DNA from: Lachnospiraceae bacterium
GTDB taxonomy: Bacteria; Bacillota; Clostridia; Lachnospirales; Anaerotignaceae
Length of the DNA stretch: 64,000 nt
Direction of reading: 5' to 3'
NCBI GenBank assembly: GCA_910576545.1
Contig: CAJTKM010000003.1
Span: forward strand, 1-64,000
The translations under genes were made by a program, and so were the position numbers. The notes under the pieces are model-generated. The model did no database searches. It had not been told where the DNA came from and was given only the letters and a program-made list of their open reading frames with translations. Shown one piece after another: positions 17,554 through 25,055 of the stretch. Each line of letters opens with the position of its first letter. The first letter of the stretch is position 1.

Positions 17554-17663
17554 AGATTATTAATGCCTCCTGATGGTTTCTTTTTATTATAATGGTATTT
17601 ATGGTTTGTGTAAATCATTTAAGAATAAAATACATTTGCTTTTTATGACAAAGTATGACGAAA

Positions 17664-17694
17664 ACAAAAAAATAAGATCATCATAGATGACCTT
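17664..17694 (-). terminator. Rho-independent terminator between the DUF3825 genes
   Basis: Minus-strand stem AAGGTCATC-TAT-GATGATCTT followed by ATTTTTTT. Confidence 0.8.
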
Positions 17695-17713
17695 ATGGGA
17701 TGAATGCAAAACA

Positions 17714-18703
17714 TTACTGATTTGACAACCAATTATTATCTAGTTTTGCTATTAGCCTTGCATTGTTATATGCCATGTCGAGAGTCAAACAAGTATGACC
17801 CTGATAATAATTTCCTATTCTTGTGACTGTTAACGCAAGTGAAGGCGTTTCATCATCTTCTAAACATAAGGGCAGTAACAATTGTATCTTTCCTTCATAA
17901 TACTGTGGAATAGCCAGTTTATAATTAGCAGATACTTTCTTTTTCATGGTTTCGATTGAACCATTAAGATTATTAAGAATGTTTTTGCTGTCCTTTAATT
18001 TTTCAGGTATTCTTTCAAAATTATTTATATCTTTTAGAATATGCTTGTAATTAATATTGATTTCATAATGCCAGTCAAACAATAATAATGATGGATCATC
18101 AAAATAATTTGCTCTTGGTGGTCTTTCAGATATATTCATATTCCCCAATTCATAAGCGGTAAGGAATTGTAATCCATTTTTATCATTGTATGCGTATATT
18201 GACTGGTAAAATTCTGTAAATAGTCCTGTATTGAAAAGTGCATAGTCTTTATTGATAATGATATTTTTCTCCGATGATAATTTTCTATAAGTATGCTCCA
18301 TATAGTTGCTAAGGATTTTTTTGTCTGGATATGTAGCACTTGACCATTCTTCTTTAGCTGCCAGCTCTGAAATTTCATTGATATAATCATTCCAGTTTAC
18401 ATTAAAATATGTCATTGTATTATTCTCTGCTTTTGTTGTTTTAGATATTATATTATGATTGAGAGGTGGGTTACAATTGTTTTCAACTGATATAATACAA
18501 GAAACGCTATAGCCAGTATATTTTTCTTTGTAATATTGATTTTTTTGAGCATCTTTATAGTTGAATGTAAATCTAGGATTTTGATAATTGTATAGTACAG
18601 ATGAAGCTTTATGTAATGCTTCTTCATCTGTATCTGCATATATAATTAGCCAATCCCAGTTGCCATTAGCAAAGTTTTCAATTTGTACCTGATATTTGTT
18701 CAT
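17714..18703 (-). CDS. DUF3825-domain protein (copy 2) with extra N-terminal domain
   Basis: 329 residues. Residues about 105-329 repeat the DUF3825 domain of the neighbour (FNTGLFTEFYQSIYAY, LLLFDWHYEIN, KHILKD, HTCLTLDMAYNNARLI). The first about 85 residues form an extra domain (KYQVQIENFANGNWDWLIIYADTDEEALHKAS), similar to small ferredoxin-like modules with a DTDEEA helix. ATG 18703 is chosen because GGAGG lies 8 bases upstream; ATG 18718 would contain that site. Confidence 0.75.
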   Translation of the reverse strand: MNKYQVQIENFANGNWDWLIIYADTDEEALHKASSVLYNYQNPRFTFNYKDAQKNQYYKEKYTGYSVSCIISVENNCNPPLNHNIISKTTKAENNTMTYFNVNWNDYINEISELAAKEEWSSATYPDKKILSNYMEHTYRKLSSEKNIIINKDYALFNTGLFTEFYQSIYAYNDKNGLQFLTAYELGNMNISERPPRANYFDDPSLLLFDWHYEININYKHILKDINNFERIPEKLKDSKNILNNLNGSIETMKKKVSANYKLAIPQYYEGKIQLLLPLCLEDDETPSLALTVTRIGNYYQGHTCLTLDMAYNNARLIAKLDNNWLSNQ

Positions 18704-18718
18704 TGTTTTAACCTCCAT

Positions 18719-19751
18719 CGTATTTAAGTATTTGATATTTGATATAAAGTGTTATTCTTTTTTTGCTTGGAAGTATCATCGAAAAATATATGTGTTGTCA
18801 AAATTAGATTTTGATGGGTTCGGTGGTAAGAGGATTTATATATAACAATGAATGTTGAAAAGTGTTGATATATATAGAGAGATATGGAATTTTGAGGTGT
18901 GATTTGAGGTGACAATTTTATGTAATAATTCTTTGAGGCAAATGAATTTTTCGATGAGTTCGAGAATGTGTTGATTTTTTAAGGGTTATTGAGGATTTTG
19001 TAATCGGTTTGAAAATTTTTTAGGATGTTCAAATAATGAAATGCAAGGAAAAATAAGGGTCTACCGAACACAGTACCGAACTGATTTTAGTGAAAAATTA
19101 GTGAAATTGAGATTTTAAGAGTTGATTTTAAGTGAAATTTTTGAAATGGAGCGTGAGGTGTGGATGGAACTGATAGGGGCTTTTTGTCAATCGTCATTCT
19201 GAATCAAAATGTAAACCTACCCCATATAAAAAGTACCATAATACTATACTATTATGGTATGTTTAGTTATGAATAGTACATTTTTGCAACTTGTGCAACT
19301 GATAGGGGACAGGATAGAAAGCTGAATATTTATATTCAATAAATACACCTAAATTATTAAAGGTATGACTATTAAAAGTTGAATTATTATACATACAATA
19401 ATTATATATATGTTCGATTTTTCAAAAGTGTAATTTTACACTAATGTTAAAAATATACCATATAATGTAAAGTATATTTTACATTATATTATAAATAAAT
19501 AACATAACAAACAACATATTTGACAATAAGAATACTTTACAACCTCGTAACCATTACAACCACATACCCCCAGTCCATATCACAAAACCCAATACCCACT
19601 ACAACGCCCTACAATCAATTCTAAGACATTTTTATATTCAGATGGTAATTGTATCGCCGAAAGTATTATTGATTGTCCTACGCTATTATACGCGGTTGTG
19701 CAGGGTGTCGTTTATAATTGACCTTTATCATTTGTTATTCCTTATTATTCA
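18719..19751. other. One-kilobase non-coding control region with palindromes
   Basis: No convincing gene. Very AT-rich. Perfect inverted repeats: TACCATAATA-CTATAC-TATTATGGTA (19234-19259) and TATAATGTAAA-GTATAT-TTTACATTATA (19461-19488). A 12-base direct repeat AACTGATAGGGG occurs at 19168 and 19297, flanking the first palindrome. From about 19535 to 19610 the plus strand is unusually rich in A and C and poor in G (for example ACATACCCCCAGTCCATATC). It lies just left of the point where the two gene arms diverge, so a replication origin or a master regulatory region is plausible. Confidence 0.45.
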
Positions 19752-19979
19752 TTACATATCATTCCCATCAATCATAAATCCCTTATTATCAAGGTCAGCT
19801 TTTATCAATGCTTTAATGTAACTATTTGCAGTTTGCCCAGTTTGCTCTAAATATGCTTTTATCCTTAATCCCTCATTACGTTCTGGGCGTTTATATGATA
19901 CTGCTAAGTTAATACTATCTTTATTATATTTGTTAATAGCTTTCAGCATAGAATCACTTGTTTTTTTTTCCTTTTCCAT
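19752..19979 (-). CDS. Ribbon-helix-helix (Arc/CopG-like) DNA-binding protein
   Basis: 75 residues. A short beta strand (DSINLAVSYKRPE) followed by two helices (NEGLRIKAYLEQTGQTANSYIKALIKADL) is the ribbon-helix-helix pattern of plasmid copy-control and partition regulators. ATG 19979 has AAAGGATT upstream. Repeats of ATAAGTATAC lie just upstream (20047-20154) and are the obvious candidate binding sites. Confidence 0.65.
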   Translation of the reverse strand: MEKEKKTSDSMLKAINKYNKDSINLAVSYKRPERNEGLRIKAYLEQTGQTANSYIKALIKADLDNKGFMIDGNDM

Positions 19980-20046
19980 TTATATTTTAATCCTTTCAAT
20001 GTATTTGTTTTGATATAAAGTTTTATATTGTATCATATTATCATAA

Positions 20047-20154
20047 ATAAGTAAACCTAACAATTATAATATATACATAATTTATATATAAGTATACCTA
20101 TCTCTATCTATATTTTATGCACAATTCCGATATTGCAATATAAGTATACTTATG
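20047..20154. repeat. Iteron-like repeats ATAAGTATACCTA
   Basis: Three related copies on the plus strand: ATAAGTAAACCTAA (20047), ATAAGTATACCTAT (20088) and ATAAGTATACTTAT (20140), with a partly inverted TTATACTTATTAC following. They lie between the divergent RHH gene (minus) and the 20295 gene (plus), so they are candidate operators or origin iterons. A hairpin GCAAGGG/CCCTTGC follows at about 20177-20199. Confidence 0.5.
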
Positions 20155-20224
20155 TTATACTTATTACAAGTTAAAAGCAAGGGCAACAACAACCCTTGCA
20201 ATGTACCTTGATAATTGAATAGGC

Positions 20225-20253
20225 TTTACATCTTTTACATAATCCGCTATAAT
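20225..20253 (+). promoter_or_regulatory. Sigma-A-type promoter
   Basis: TTTACA (20225) and TATAAT (20248) with a 17-bp spacer, 42 bp upstream of the 20295 start. Confidence 0.7.
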
Positions 20254-20294
20254 GATTATAGGTATAAAACATATAGTCAAAAGGTGGTGAAAGG

Positions 20295-20474
20295 ATGGTT
20301 AAGGATATGACAGAAAACGAGCTTATCACAATCACTATTGATACTTACATGAATTTACAACGTATCAAGAAAGCAAATGGCGATTATACAAATCCTGAAC
20401 TTGACTACCAGTTAAAAGGCACTGTTGCAAAACTATCGTCAATGGGCGTAAATGTTGAGGATATAACACTTTAA
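20295..20474 (+). CDS. Small protein of unknown function
   Basis: 59 residues, too short for most gene callers. ATG 20295 follows GGTGGTGAAAGG, with a promoter upstream and a terminator 22 bp after the stop, so it is a complete single-gene unit. Helical and acidic (MTENELITITIDTYMNLQRI). It is the first gene of the plus arm. Confidence 0.65.
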   Translation: MVKDMTENELITITIDTYMNLQRIKKANGDYTNPELDYQLKGTVAKLSSMGVNVEDITL

Positions 20475-20496
20475 GTCGTAACTAAAATATAAAAAA

Positions 20497-20537
20497 GGTG
20501 TAAAGTCTATTGAATTATTAAGGCTTTACACCTTTTT
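20497..20537 (+). terminator. Rho-independent terminator
   Basis: Stem GGTGTAAAG/CTTTACACC (20497-20505 with 20524-20532) followed by TTTTT. The AGGCTTTACA stretch is nearly repeated in the promoter at 20221. It may also serve the convergent XRE gene. Confidence 0.85.
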
Positions 20538-20581
20538 AATTTTGTACTTTGAAAATGTTATATTGTGATTTAATAGGGCGG

Positions 20582-20794
20582 CTAGTCCTCCGGCGTATCT
20601 GGTATATGCTCCATTATATCACCAGGTTGACAATGTAATTCATTACATATTTTGTCTATTACTTCTAGACTGACATATTCATGTTTTGACAGTTTGGCAA
20701 TAGTGGCAGACGATATATTTATACGTTGCCTTAATTCATCTTTGCCAATTTCACGGCGGTTAAGTAAGTCTAGCAACCTATAATATTTAATCAT
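20582..20794 (-). CDS. XRE/Cro-family regulator
   Basis: 70 residues from ATG 20794, preceded by AAAGGAATG. It is a compact YozG-type helix-turn-helix: LLNRREIGKDELRQRINISSATIAKLS is the DNA-binding part, followed by VSLEVIDKICNELHCQPGDIMEH. It is convergent with the 20295 gene and divergent from the 20974 gene, whose promoter region carries repeated AAAGTAAA/AAATAAA motifs that could be its operators. Confidence 0.8.
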   Translation of the reverse strand: MIKYYRLLDLLNRREIGKDELRQRINISSATIAKLSKHEYVSLEVIDKICNELHCQPGDIMEHIPDTPED

Positions 20795-20887
20795 TTTATC
20801 ATTCCTTTTGTGTTTGTTTTCGTAATTAATAATATAACACGTCACAAAATAAAAGTAAATAAATCTTTAAGAATATGAAAAAAAGTA

Positions 20888-20916
20888 TTGACAAGTAAAA
20901 ATAAATTTGATACAAT
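20888..20916 (+). promoter_or_regulatory. Strong sigma-A-type promoter
   Basis: TTGACA (20888) and TACAAT (20911) with a 17-bp spacer. It drives the 20974 gene and very likely the long structured RNA region after it. Overlapping AAGTAAA/AAATAAA repeats suggest control by the divergent XRE protein. Confidence 0.8.
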
Positions 20917-20973
20917 AACTTTAGAAAATTAAAGATAAAATAAATAAAAGTAAAGAAAAATGGGAGGTATACA

Positions 20974-21153
20974 ATGTTTAAAGATTTAAATGATGTCATG
21001 AAAAGGTTAACCTTGTTAAAGAACATGACTAACGGATACGATGAATTTAATACTGAATTAAATACTATTGGTGAAATGCTTCAGTTATTTAACATTCAAT
21101 GGTGCTTTATAGAAGACAAAGAAAATGACAAATTTATAGCAAAGTTGAAATAA
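20974..21153 (+). CDS. Small protein of unknown function ahead of the structured RNA region
   Basis: 59 residues, ATG after TGGGAGGTAT. Helical, no recognised family (MFKDLNDVMKRLTLLKNMTN). It is the only coding frame between the strong promoter at 20888 and the large hairpin-rich region, and its stop codon is followed within 2 bases by the first hairpin, so it may act as the leader cistron of that RNA. Confidence 0.65.
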   Translation: MFKDLNDVMKRLTLLKNMTNGYDEFNTELNTIGEMLQLFNIQWCFIEDKENDKFIAKLK

Positions 21154-22075
21154 AGCCGTCTAACAAACGGCTACATGATACCACTAGCAAGCCTTCCCGT
21201 GGCGGTGTCGTAAGTAGTTATACGAGACACAAAGTGCGATCCAGATCCAGTATCTCACGACTGGACACAACGCAAAGGTAACGGTTGTATGAACGAAACT
21301 AATTGCTTATATCAATACAATAGCATAACAATAGCATACCCTGAGCTAACGGGGATACGGGCACAATACACTATAACTTAATATTACAGTTATTTTGCAA
21401 AATGACAACATGGTTTTCAAGGCAAATCTTTTCCATGCCGGACAATAAAGATTTCCAACCGGTTAATGCAGCCACATTGAATTGTGGGAGTTACAAGCCT
21501 CCATAAATGCAGAGTAGCCAAAAATAACAAAAAACTTGCTCTAGCAGCCACTAAACATAAGACTAGACAAGTGCAAGGCTTTGCAGGAGCAGCAAAGAGA
21601 AATAAATGCCCGTGACGGTGGCGGAGAGTACACGAAAACCAGGAACCACAAAAAGCAAGGGAACGGCTGACACTTCCCAAAACAAGGCTCAGGAGCAGCA
21701 ATGTCTTGTAAAATAATTGTGTTGCCATAGGGGCGAAAACAGGTAGCGTCTAACAAAAAAATTACCGTCGGCGGCATGTCGTGATAATGTCTGAAAAATG
21801 GAGGAGAAAGGCGCGGGAATGCCTCAGAATTAAGATAATCGCGATGGGCGTACCCCCAAAAGGGATGAAGGCTGAAAAGTTGTAAACCTAAAAAGCTGCC
21901 GTCTGGATGCCTGACGAAAACGGCATAAAGCTAAAGATTGAGGGTTGAAAAGAAAAATCCCCATTCCTTTAGCAGAAACAGGGAAATTTCAAGAAATGCA
22001 ACAGTCGTTACACTCCACCTTAGCAAGTAGAGTATAACACATTTCTTGATATGCTGTCAACTTTCATATCTGACA
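21154..22075 (+). ncRNA. Large hairpin-rich region, candidate giant structured RNA
   Basis: About 920 bases with higher GC than the neighbours, no believable frame, and many nested stems by eye: GCCGT/ACGGC at the start (from 21154), GATACC/GGTGTC, TCGTA/TACGA, CCAGT/ACTGG, CAAC/GTTG. It follows a strong promoter and a 59-residue gene. The modules GCCGTCTAA and GTGGCGGTG recur about 22.08-22.15 kb. Size and phage-like setting resemble the GOLLD and ROOL classes of large ornate RNAs, but membership cannot be shown by eye. An unrecognised decayed sequence is the main alternative. Confidence 0.5.
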
Positions 22076-22089
22076 GTAATTTCCTAAAA

Positions 22090-22400
22090 CGAAAAAATGC
22101 GGCGGTGCCGTCTAAAAGAAGACCATACCTGGGTATGGGTGGCGGTGTTGCTTTCCTGCTAGATAGTGCAGGACGGGGAACGGAAACCCGATATCAACGT
22201 CCTATATGGCTGTGAAGCCCGATTTATAAGGATTTGTCGGAAAAATCCTACTGTATGTGGAGACGCACGTAAAAATTTTTATCGAAAGATAAACCATATA
22301 AATGGCGTGGCGAAAACCATACGGGGATTATGTAATTTGCTTTTGCAAATAATTTTTCTGAAAAGTAGCCCAGGCTACAGTAGGGAATGGTTAGAGGTAT
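22090..22400 (+). ncRNA. Second hairpin-rich non-coding segment
   Basis: Again no reliable gene. Stems include CCATACC/GGTATGG, CCTGC/GCAGG, CGGG/CCCG and GGACG/CGTCC between about 22120 and 22205. It opens with GCGGCGGTGCCGTCTAA, like parts of the preceding region, so it may be a further domain of the same RNA or a related one. 22401-22600 has no recognisable gene or strong signal. Confidence 0.35.
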
Positions 22401-22605
22401 AAGCAAATAATCTTATAGTTACATACAAGTAAACCTTGAACGCTGCACAAAAGCCGCTTTACACTTGAATATTCGTTCATAGCTAAAAGTGGATTGGTAA
22501 AATCCCTGGCATAACGAAGATTATACAGCGTGGGCGCAATTTTCGGGTAATAGTTTTTGTGCAGAATTGAAGGTTTAAAACGAAAATTTAAATGAGGTGA
22601 TTCAT

Positions 22606-22881
22606 ATGACAAAAAGATACAGGGACGAAAGAGGACAGTTTACAATGTCCGTTGAACAGATTGCGAAAGAAACAGCAGCTGAGGCTGCAAGATATTATCA
22701 AATCGGTGGTATTTATCTGAATACCGAAAATGGGAAGGAATATGTTTATATTTCTACTGATGAGGTTCTGGGGCATTTTCAGAGCTTTGACGGCTTTAAT
22801 TTGTTTATCCCTGTTGAAAGTATGGGGACATTTTTGCCGGATGTAGCAAGCGAGGGAATGGGATTAACTTTTGTAGAATAA
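22606..22881 (+). CDS. Small protein of unknown function
   Basis: 91 residues. ATG 22606 follows GAGGTGATTCAT. Reads as an alpha/beta fold (MTKRYRDERGQFTMSVEQIAK, then GGIYLNTENGKEYVYISTDEVLG). No family recognised. It ends with a hairpin GGGCG/CGCCC shortly after the stop and the pentapeptide gene follows. Confidence 0.6.
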   Translation: MTKRYRDERGQFTMSVEQIAKETAAEAARYYQIGGIYLNTENGKEYVYISTDEVLGHFQSFDGFNLFIPVESMGTFLPDVASEGMGLTFVE

Positions 22882-22974
22882 CTGAAAGGGCGGACACGTT
22901 TCGCCCCTGTAATGCAGCCGAAGACGGTCACAAGCCCGTAAAATGCAGAGTGCAGAGAAAGGGAGGTTATAAGT

Positions 22975-23505
22975 ATGGTAAAATATCAAAATTATATAAT
23001 CACTGAGGAAAACGGAAAAATCCGTATTCGGAACGCTCGGAAAGGCATCAATGGTGGTATGTGTGCTAATCTTGGCCGTACAAGCATGATAGGTTTCAAT
23101 CTAGAAAGTGCTGATCTTAGCTATACAGACCTGACAGGTGTTGACTTTGGTAGTACCAATCTGATGCGTGCTAGCCTGTTCAAAGCGATTCTATCTGGTG
23201 TCGATTTAAGAGATCTCTTTATGATAGAAGCTGACCTAGGTTATTCTGATCTGAGCAACGCCAACATGTCAGGTGCTAGACTGAACCGTGCTAGTCTGAT
23301 CAGAGCCAAGTTATGCAACGCTGACTTGAGCTGTGCTGACCTGTCATTTTCAAACCTTAGAAATGCTGACCTGACAGGTGCAAACCTTAGAAATGCTGAC
23401 CTGACAGGTGCCGATCTTAAATATGCTGATCTGTCATGTGTTGATCTTAGCTATACTAACCTGACGGGTGTTGACTTGAGCAACACCAAACTGGATTGGC
23501 GGTAA
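22975..23505 (+). CDS. Pentapeptide-repeat protein
   Basis: 176 residues. From about residue 40 on it consists of A(D/N)L-type five-residue repeats (ADLSYTDLTG, ADLTGANLRN), which build a right-handed quadrilateral beta helix. Some members mimic DNA and protect gyrase; many have no known role. The first 40 residues form a short cap. GGGAGG precedes ATG 22975. The nucleotide sequence contains near-exact internal duplications around 23350-23420, so repeat number probably varies. Confidence 0.85.
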   Translation: MVKYQNYIITEENGKIRIRNARKGINGGMCANLGRTSMIGFNLESADLSYTDLTGVDFGSTNLMRASLFKAILSGVDLRDLFMIEADLGYSDLSNANMSGARLNRASLIRAKLCNADLSCADLSFSNLRNADLTGANLRNADLTGADLKYADLSCVDLSYTNLTGVDLSNTKLDWR

Positions 23506-23550
23506 AAGGTGAATAATCTGCAAACAAGAATTTTCAGTCTAGTACATAGG

Positions 23551-23585
23551 GCAGATAGTGAATAGACCTTTCTATCTGCTTTTTA
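23551..23585 (+). terminator. Rho-independent terminator
   Basis: Stem GCAGATAG/CTATCTGC (23551-23558 with 23572-23579) followed by TTTTT; it separates the pentapeptide gene from hicAB. Confidence 0.85.
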
Positions 23586-23592
23586 TAGTGGG

Positions 23593-23620
23593 TTGAAAAT
23601 GCCAGGAAGTATGGTATAAT
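23593..23620 (+). promoter_or_regulatory. Promoter of hicAB
   Basis: TTGAAA (23593) and TATAAT (23615) with a 16-bp spacer, 28 bp before the hicA start. Confidence 0.7.
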
Positions 23621-23647
23621 GGATAATGTACAAAGGAGCGAATCAGA

Positions 23648-23884
23648 ATGGCGAATAACACATATGATATGGTAATAAGTGGGAGAAGTGACAATAATAT
23701 TCGCTTTAATGATTTTAGAAATTTGCTCCTTTCTTATGGATTTCGTGAAAGAATTAGAGGCGATCATTACATTTATAAACGTGATGATATAATAGAAAGA
23801 ATCAATATTCAACCAAACAAGAATAAAGCAAAAGCATATCAAGTGAAACAAGTGAGAATGTTATTTGAAAAATATAGATTATAA
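23648..23884 (+). CDS. hicA: HicA-type mRNA interferase toxin
   Basis: 78 residues. A dsRBD-like HicA fold: NDFRNLLLSYGFRERIRGDHYIYKRD contains the catalytic His (GDHYIY), followed by the strand IERINIQPNKNKAKAYQVKQVRMLF. HicA cleaves mRNAs unless held by HicB. It is followed 12 bp later by hicB, the usual order. Confidence 0.88.
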   Translation: MANNTYDMVISGRSDNNIRFNDFRNLLLSYGFRERIRGDHYIYKRDDIIERINIQPNKNKAKAYQVKQVRMLFEKYRL

Positions 23885-23896
23885 GGAGGTTTTTGA

Positions 23897-24109
23897 ATGT
23901 CTAAGTATTCTATGTTTATGGCGTGGTCTGAGGAAGATCAAGCCTATATTGTTTCTGTCCCTGAATTGCCAGGTTGTATGGCAGACGGGAAAACGCCAAC
24001 TGAAGCAGTTGAAAATGCAGAAATAATCATACAGGAATGGATTGAAACAGCGTTGGAAGATGGGGAAGAGATACCAGAGCCGCATTTATATAATGCTGCA
24101 TTGGTATAA
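23897..24109 (+). CDS. hicB: HicB-type antitoxin
   Basis: 70 residues with the HicB core AWSEEDQAYIVSVPELPGCMADGKTPTEAVENAEIIIQEWIE. It lacks the C-terminal DNA-binding domain of longer HicB proteins. AAGGAGG precedes the ATG. The ribbon-helix-helix protein encoded right after it may supply that function. Confidence 0.88.
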   Translation: MSKYSMFMAWSEEDQAYIVSVPELPGCMADGKTPTEAVENAEIIIQEWIETALEDGEEIPEPHLYNAALV

Positions 24110-24127
24110 AATAAGGAGGCGGTAAAG

Positions 24128-24310
24128 ATTTCACCAGTAAGCAAGGCACAACAAAGGGCTACTGAAAAATATGATAAAAAAAATTATGATAGAATCCTTG
24201 TTAAATTTCCTAAAGGAACAAAAGAACAGATACAAGCAACAGGGGAAACAGTAAACGGATTTATTAACAAGGCTGTAGCTGAAAGATTAGAAAAGCAAGC
24301 GGAAAAGTAA
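24128..24310 (+). CDS. Arc-type ribbon-helix-helix protein with ATT start
   Basis: 60 residues: ISPVSKAQQRATEKYDKKNYDR, then ILVKFPKGTKEQIQATGETV and NGFINKAVAERLEK, a typical Arc/CopG-like protein of clostridial mobile elements. Between the in-frame TAA at 24107 and the coding sequence there is no ATG, GTG or TTG; ATT 24128 sits 8 bases after a perfect AAGGAGG. So ATT is the likely start. Third gene of the hicAB unit. Repeats of ATAAGTATATACTGAT follow immediately. Confidence 0.65.
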   Translation: MSPVSKAQQRATEKYDKKNYDRILVKFPKGTKEQIQATGETVNGFINKAVAERLEKQAEK

Positions 24311-24341
24311 TATTTTCTGCTTGTTTTTTTGGCTGAATAAA

Positions 24342-24440
24342 AATCAGTATATACTTATATAGTTTGTACAAACAAATGATAAGTATATACTGATTTTTTT
24401 GTGTATTTCTGTGGATTGATTATATAAGTATATACTGATG
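24342..24440. terminator. Long terminator hairpin with repeated operator-like arms
   Basis: AATCAGTATATACTTAT (24342-24358) pairs perfectly over 17 bp with ATAAGTATATACTGATT (24379-24395), followed by TTTTTTT; the loop contains TTTGTACAAA. A third copy of ATAAGTATATACTGAT lies at about 24423-24438, outside the hairpin. The same core (ATAAGTATAC) is repeated at 20047-20154 near the other ribbon-helix-helix gene, so the arms may double as binding sites. Confidence 0.7.
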
Positions 24441-24492
24441 CAATAAAGACAGTAAAACAAAACCGATCTAAACAAAACAGGAGGTAATGAAA

Positions 24493-24744
24493 ATGAAAGA
24501 TTCTATTGCATCTAAACGTGAAAGAGAAATGAAGTACATAAAACACACCATTATAAATATGTGTGATGAAGCGATTGGAATGGTTGTTTGTGAGAAAAAT
24601 GAAGAAGCTGTTAAAGTATTGAAGGCGGCGAACACAATTTTAGAGTTTGAAGAGTGGAATAGGGCAGACTATTTTTCAGAATTGCGAGAAATTATTGAAA
24701 AGACTGCCAAAGAAGTTTCTATGAAAATTGTATTCAATTATTAG
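24493..24744 (+). CDS. Small helical protein, unknown
   Basis: 83 residues, all-helical, acidic C-terminal half. ATG 24493 sits 8 bases after AGGAGG (ATG 24487 is too close). No family recognised. The structured segment 24750-25000 follows its stop at once. Confidence 0.6.
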   Translation: MKDSIASKREREMKYIKHTIINMCDEAIGMVVCEKNEEAVKVLKAANTILEFEEWNRADYFSELREIIEKTAKEVSMKIVFNY

Positions 24745-24749
24745 TATCA

Positions 24750-25000
24750 ATAGCCCAGCGTGGACGCAAGCAATACACACGGGATTCGATTTCCCGTTTG
24801 GGCATTCAAGGATACTGAAACATCCTTAAAGGTTTTCAGAGCGGAGGCGGAACCGCTGATCAATATCGCCCTTATTGTTGAAGCTGTAGCCAAGTCAGCG
24901 AAGTGCAGAATTGCGAAGAAGTCAGTAAGGAAATTTAGGACTATATAAATTTATAAAAGTGGACGATATGAATCGGACTTTCTGAACATCGTCTTTTTTT
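24750..25000 (+). ncRNA. Candidate structured RNA with tRNA-like T arm and terminator
   Basis: GCCCA and TGGGC (about 24752-24805) enclose an arm ACGGGA-TTCGATT-TCCCGT whose 7-base loop fits the T loop of tRNAs. Further stems: AAGGAT/ATCCTT, AGCGG/CCGCT. The region ends with GACGAT/ATCGTC (24962-24993) plus seven T, a good terminator. A 62-codon frame at 24760 overlaps it, but it has no ribosome site and is not believed. It is too short for a whole tRNA. Confidence 0.4.
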
Positions 25001-25055
25001 ACAAGTTTATAAAAGAAAGTTAAGAAATGTTTATATAACAGAAGGGGGACTTATT

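Noticed and set aside
21417-21777. Two overlapping minus-strand frames rich in Cys and Phe
   Set aside because: They lie in the hairpin-rich region, have no ribosome site and no protein-like pattern; chance frames.
22166-22402. Plus-strand frame of 78 codons
   Set aside because: Covers several clear stems, no ribosome site, no similarity to known proteins.
24760-24948. Open frame of 62 codons inside the 24750-25000 segment
   Set aside because: No ribosome site, starts inside a stable stem, unusual composition; the region reads better as structured RNA.
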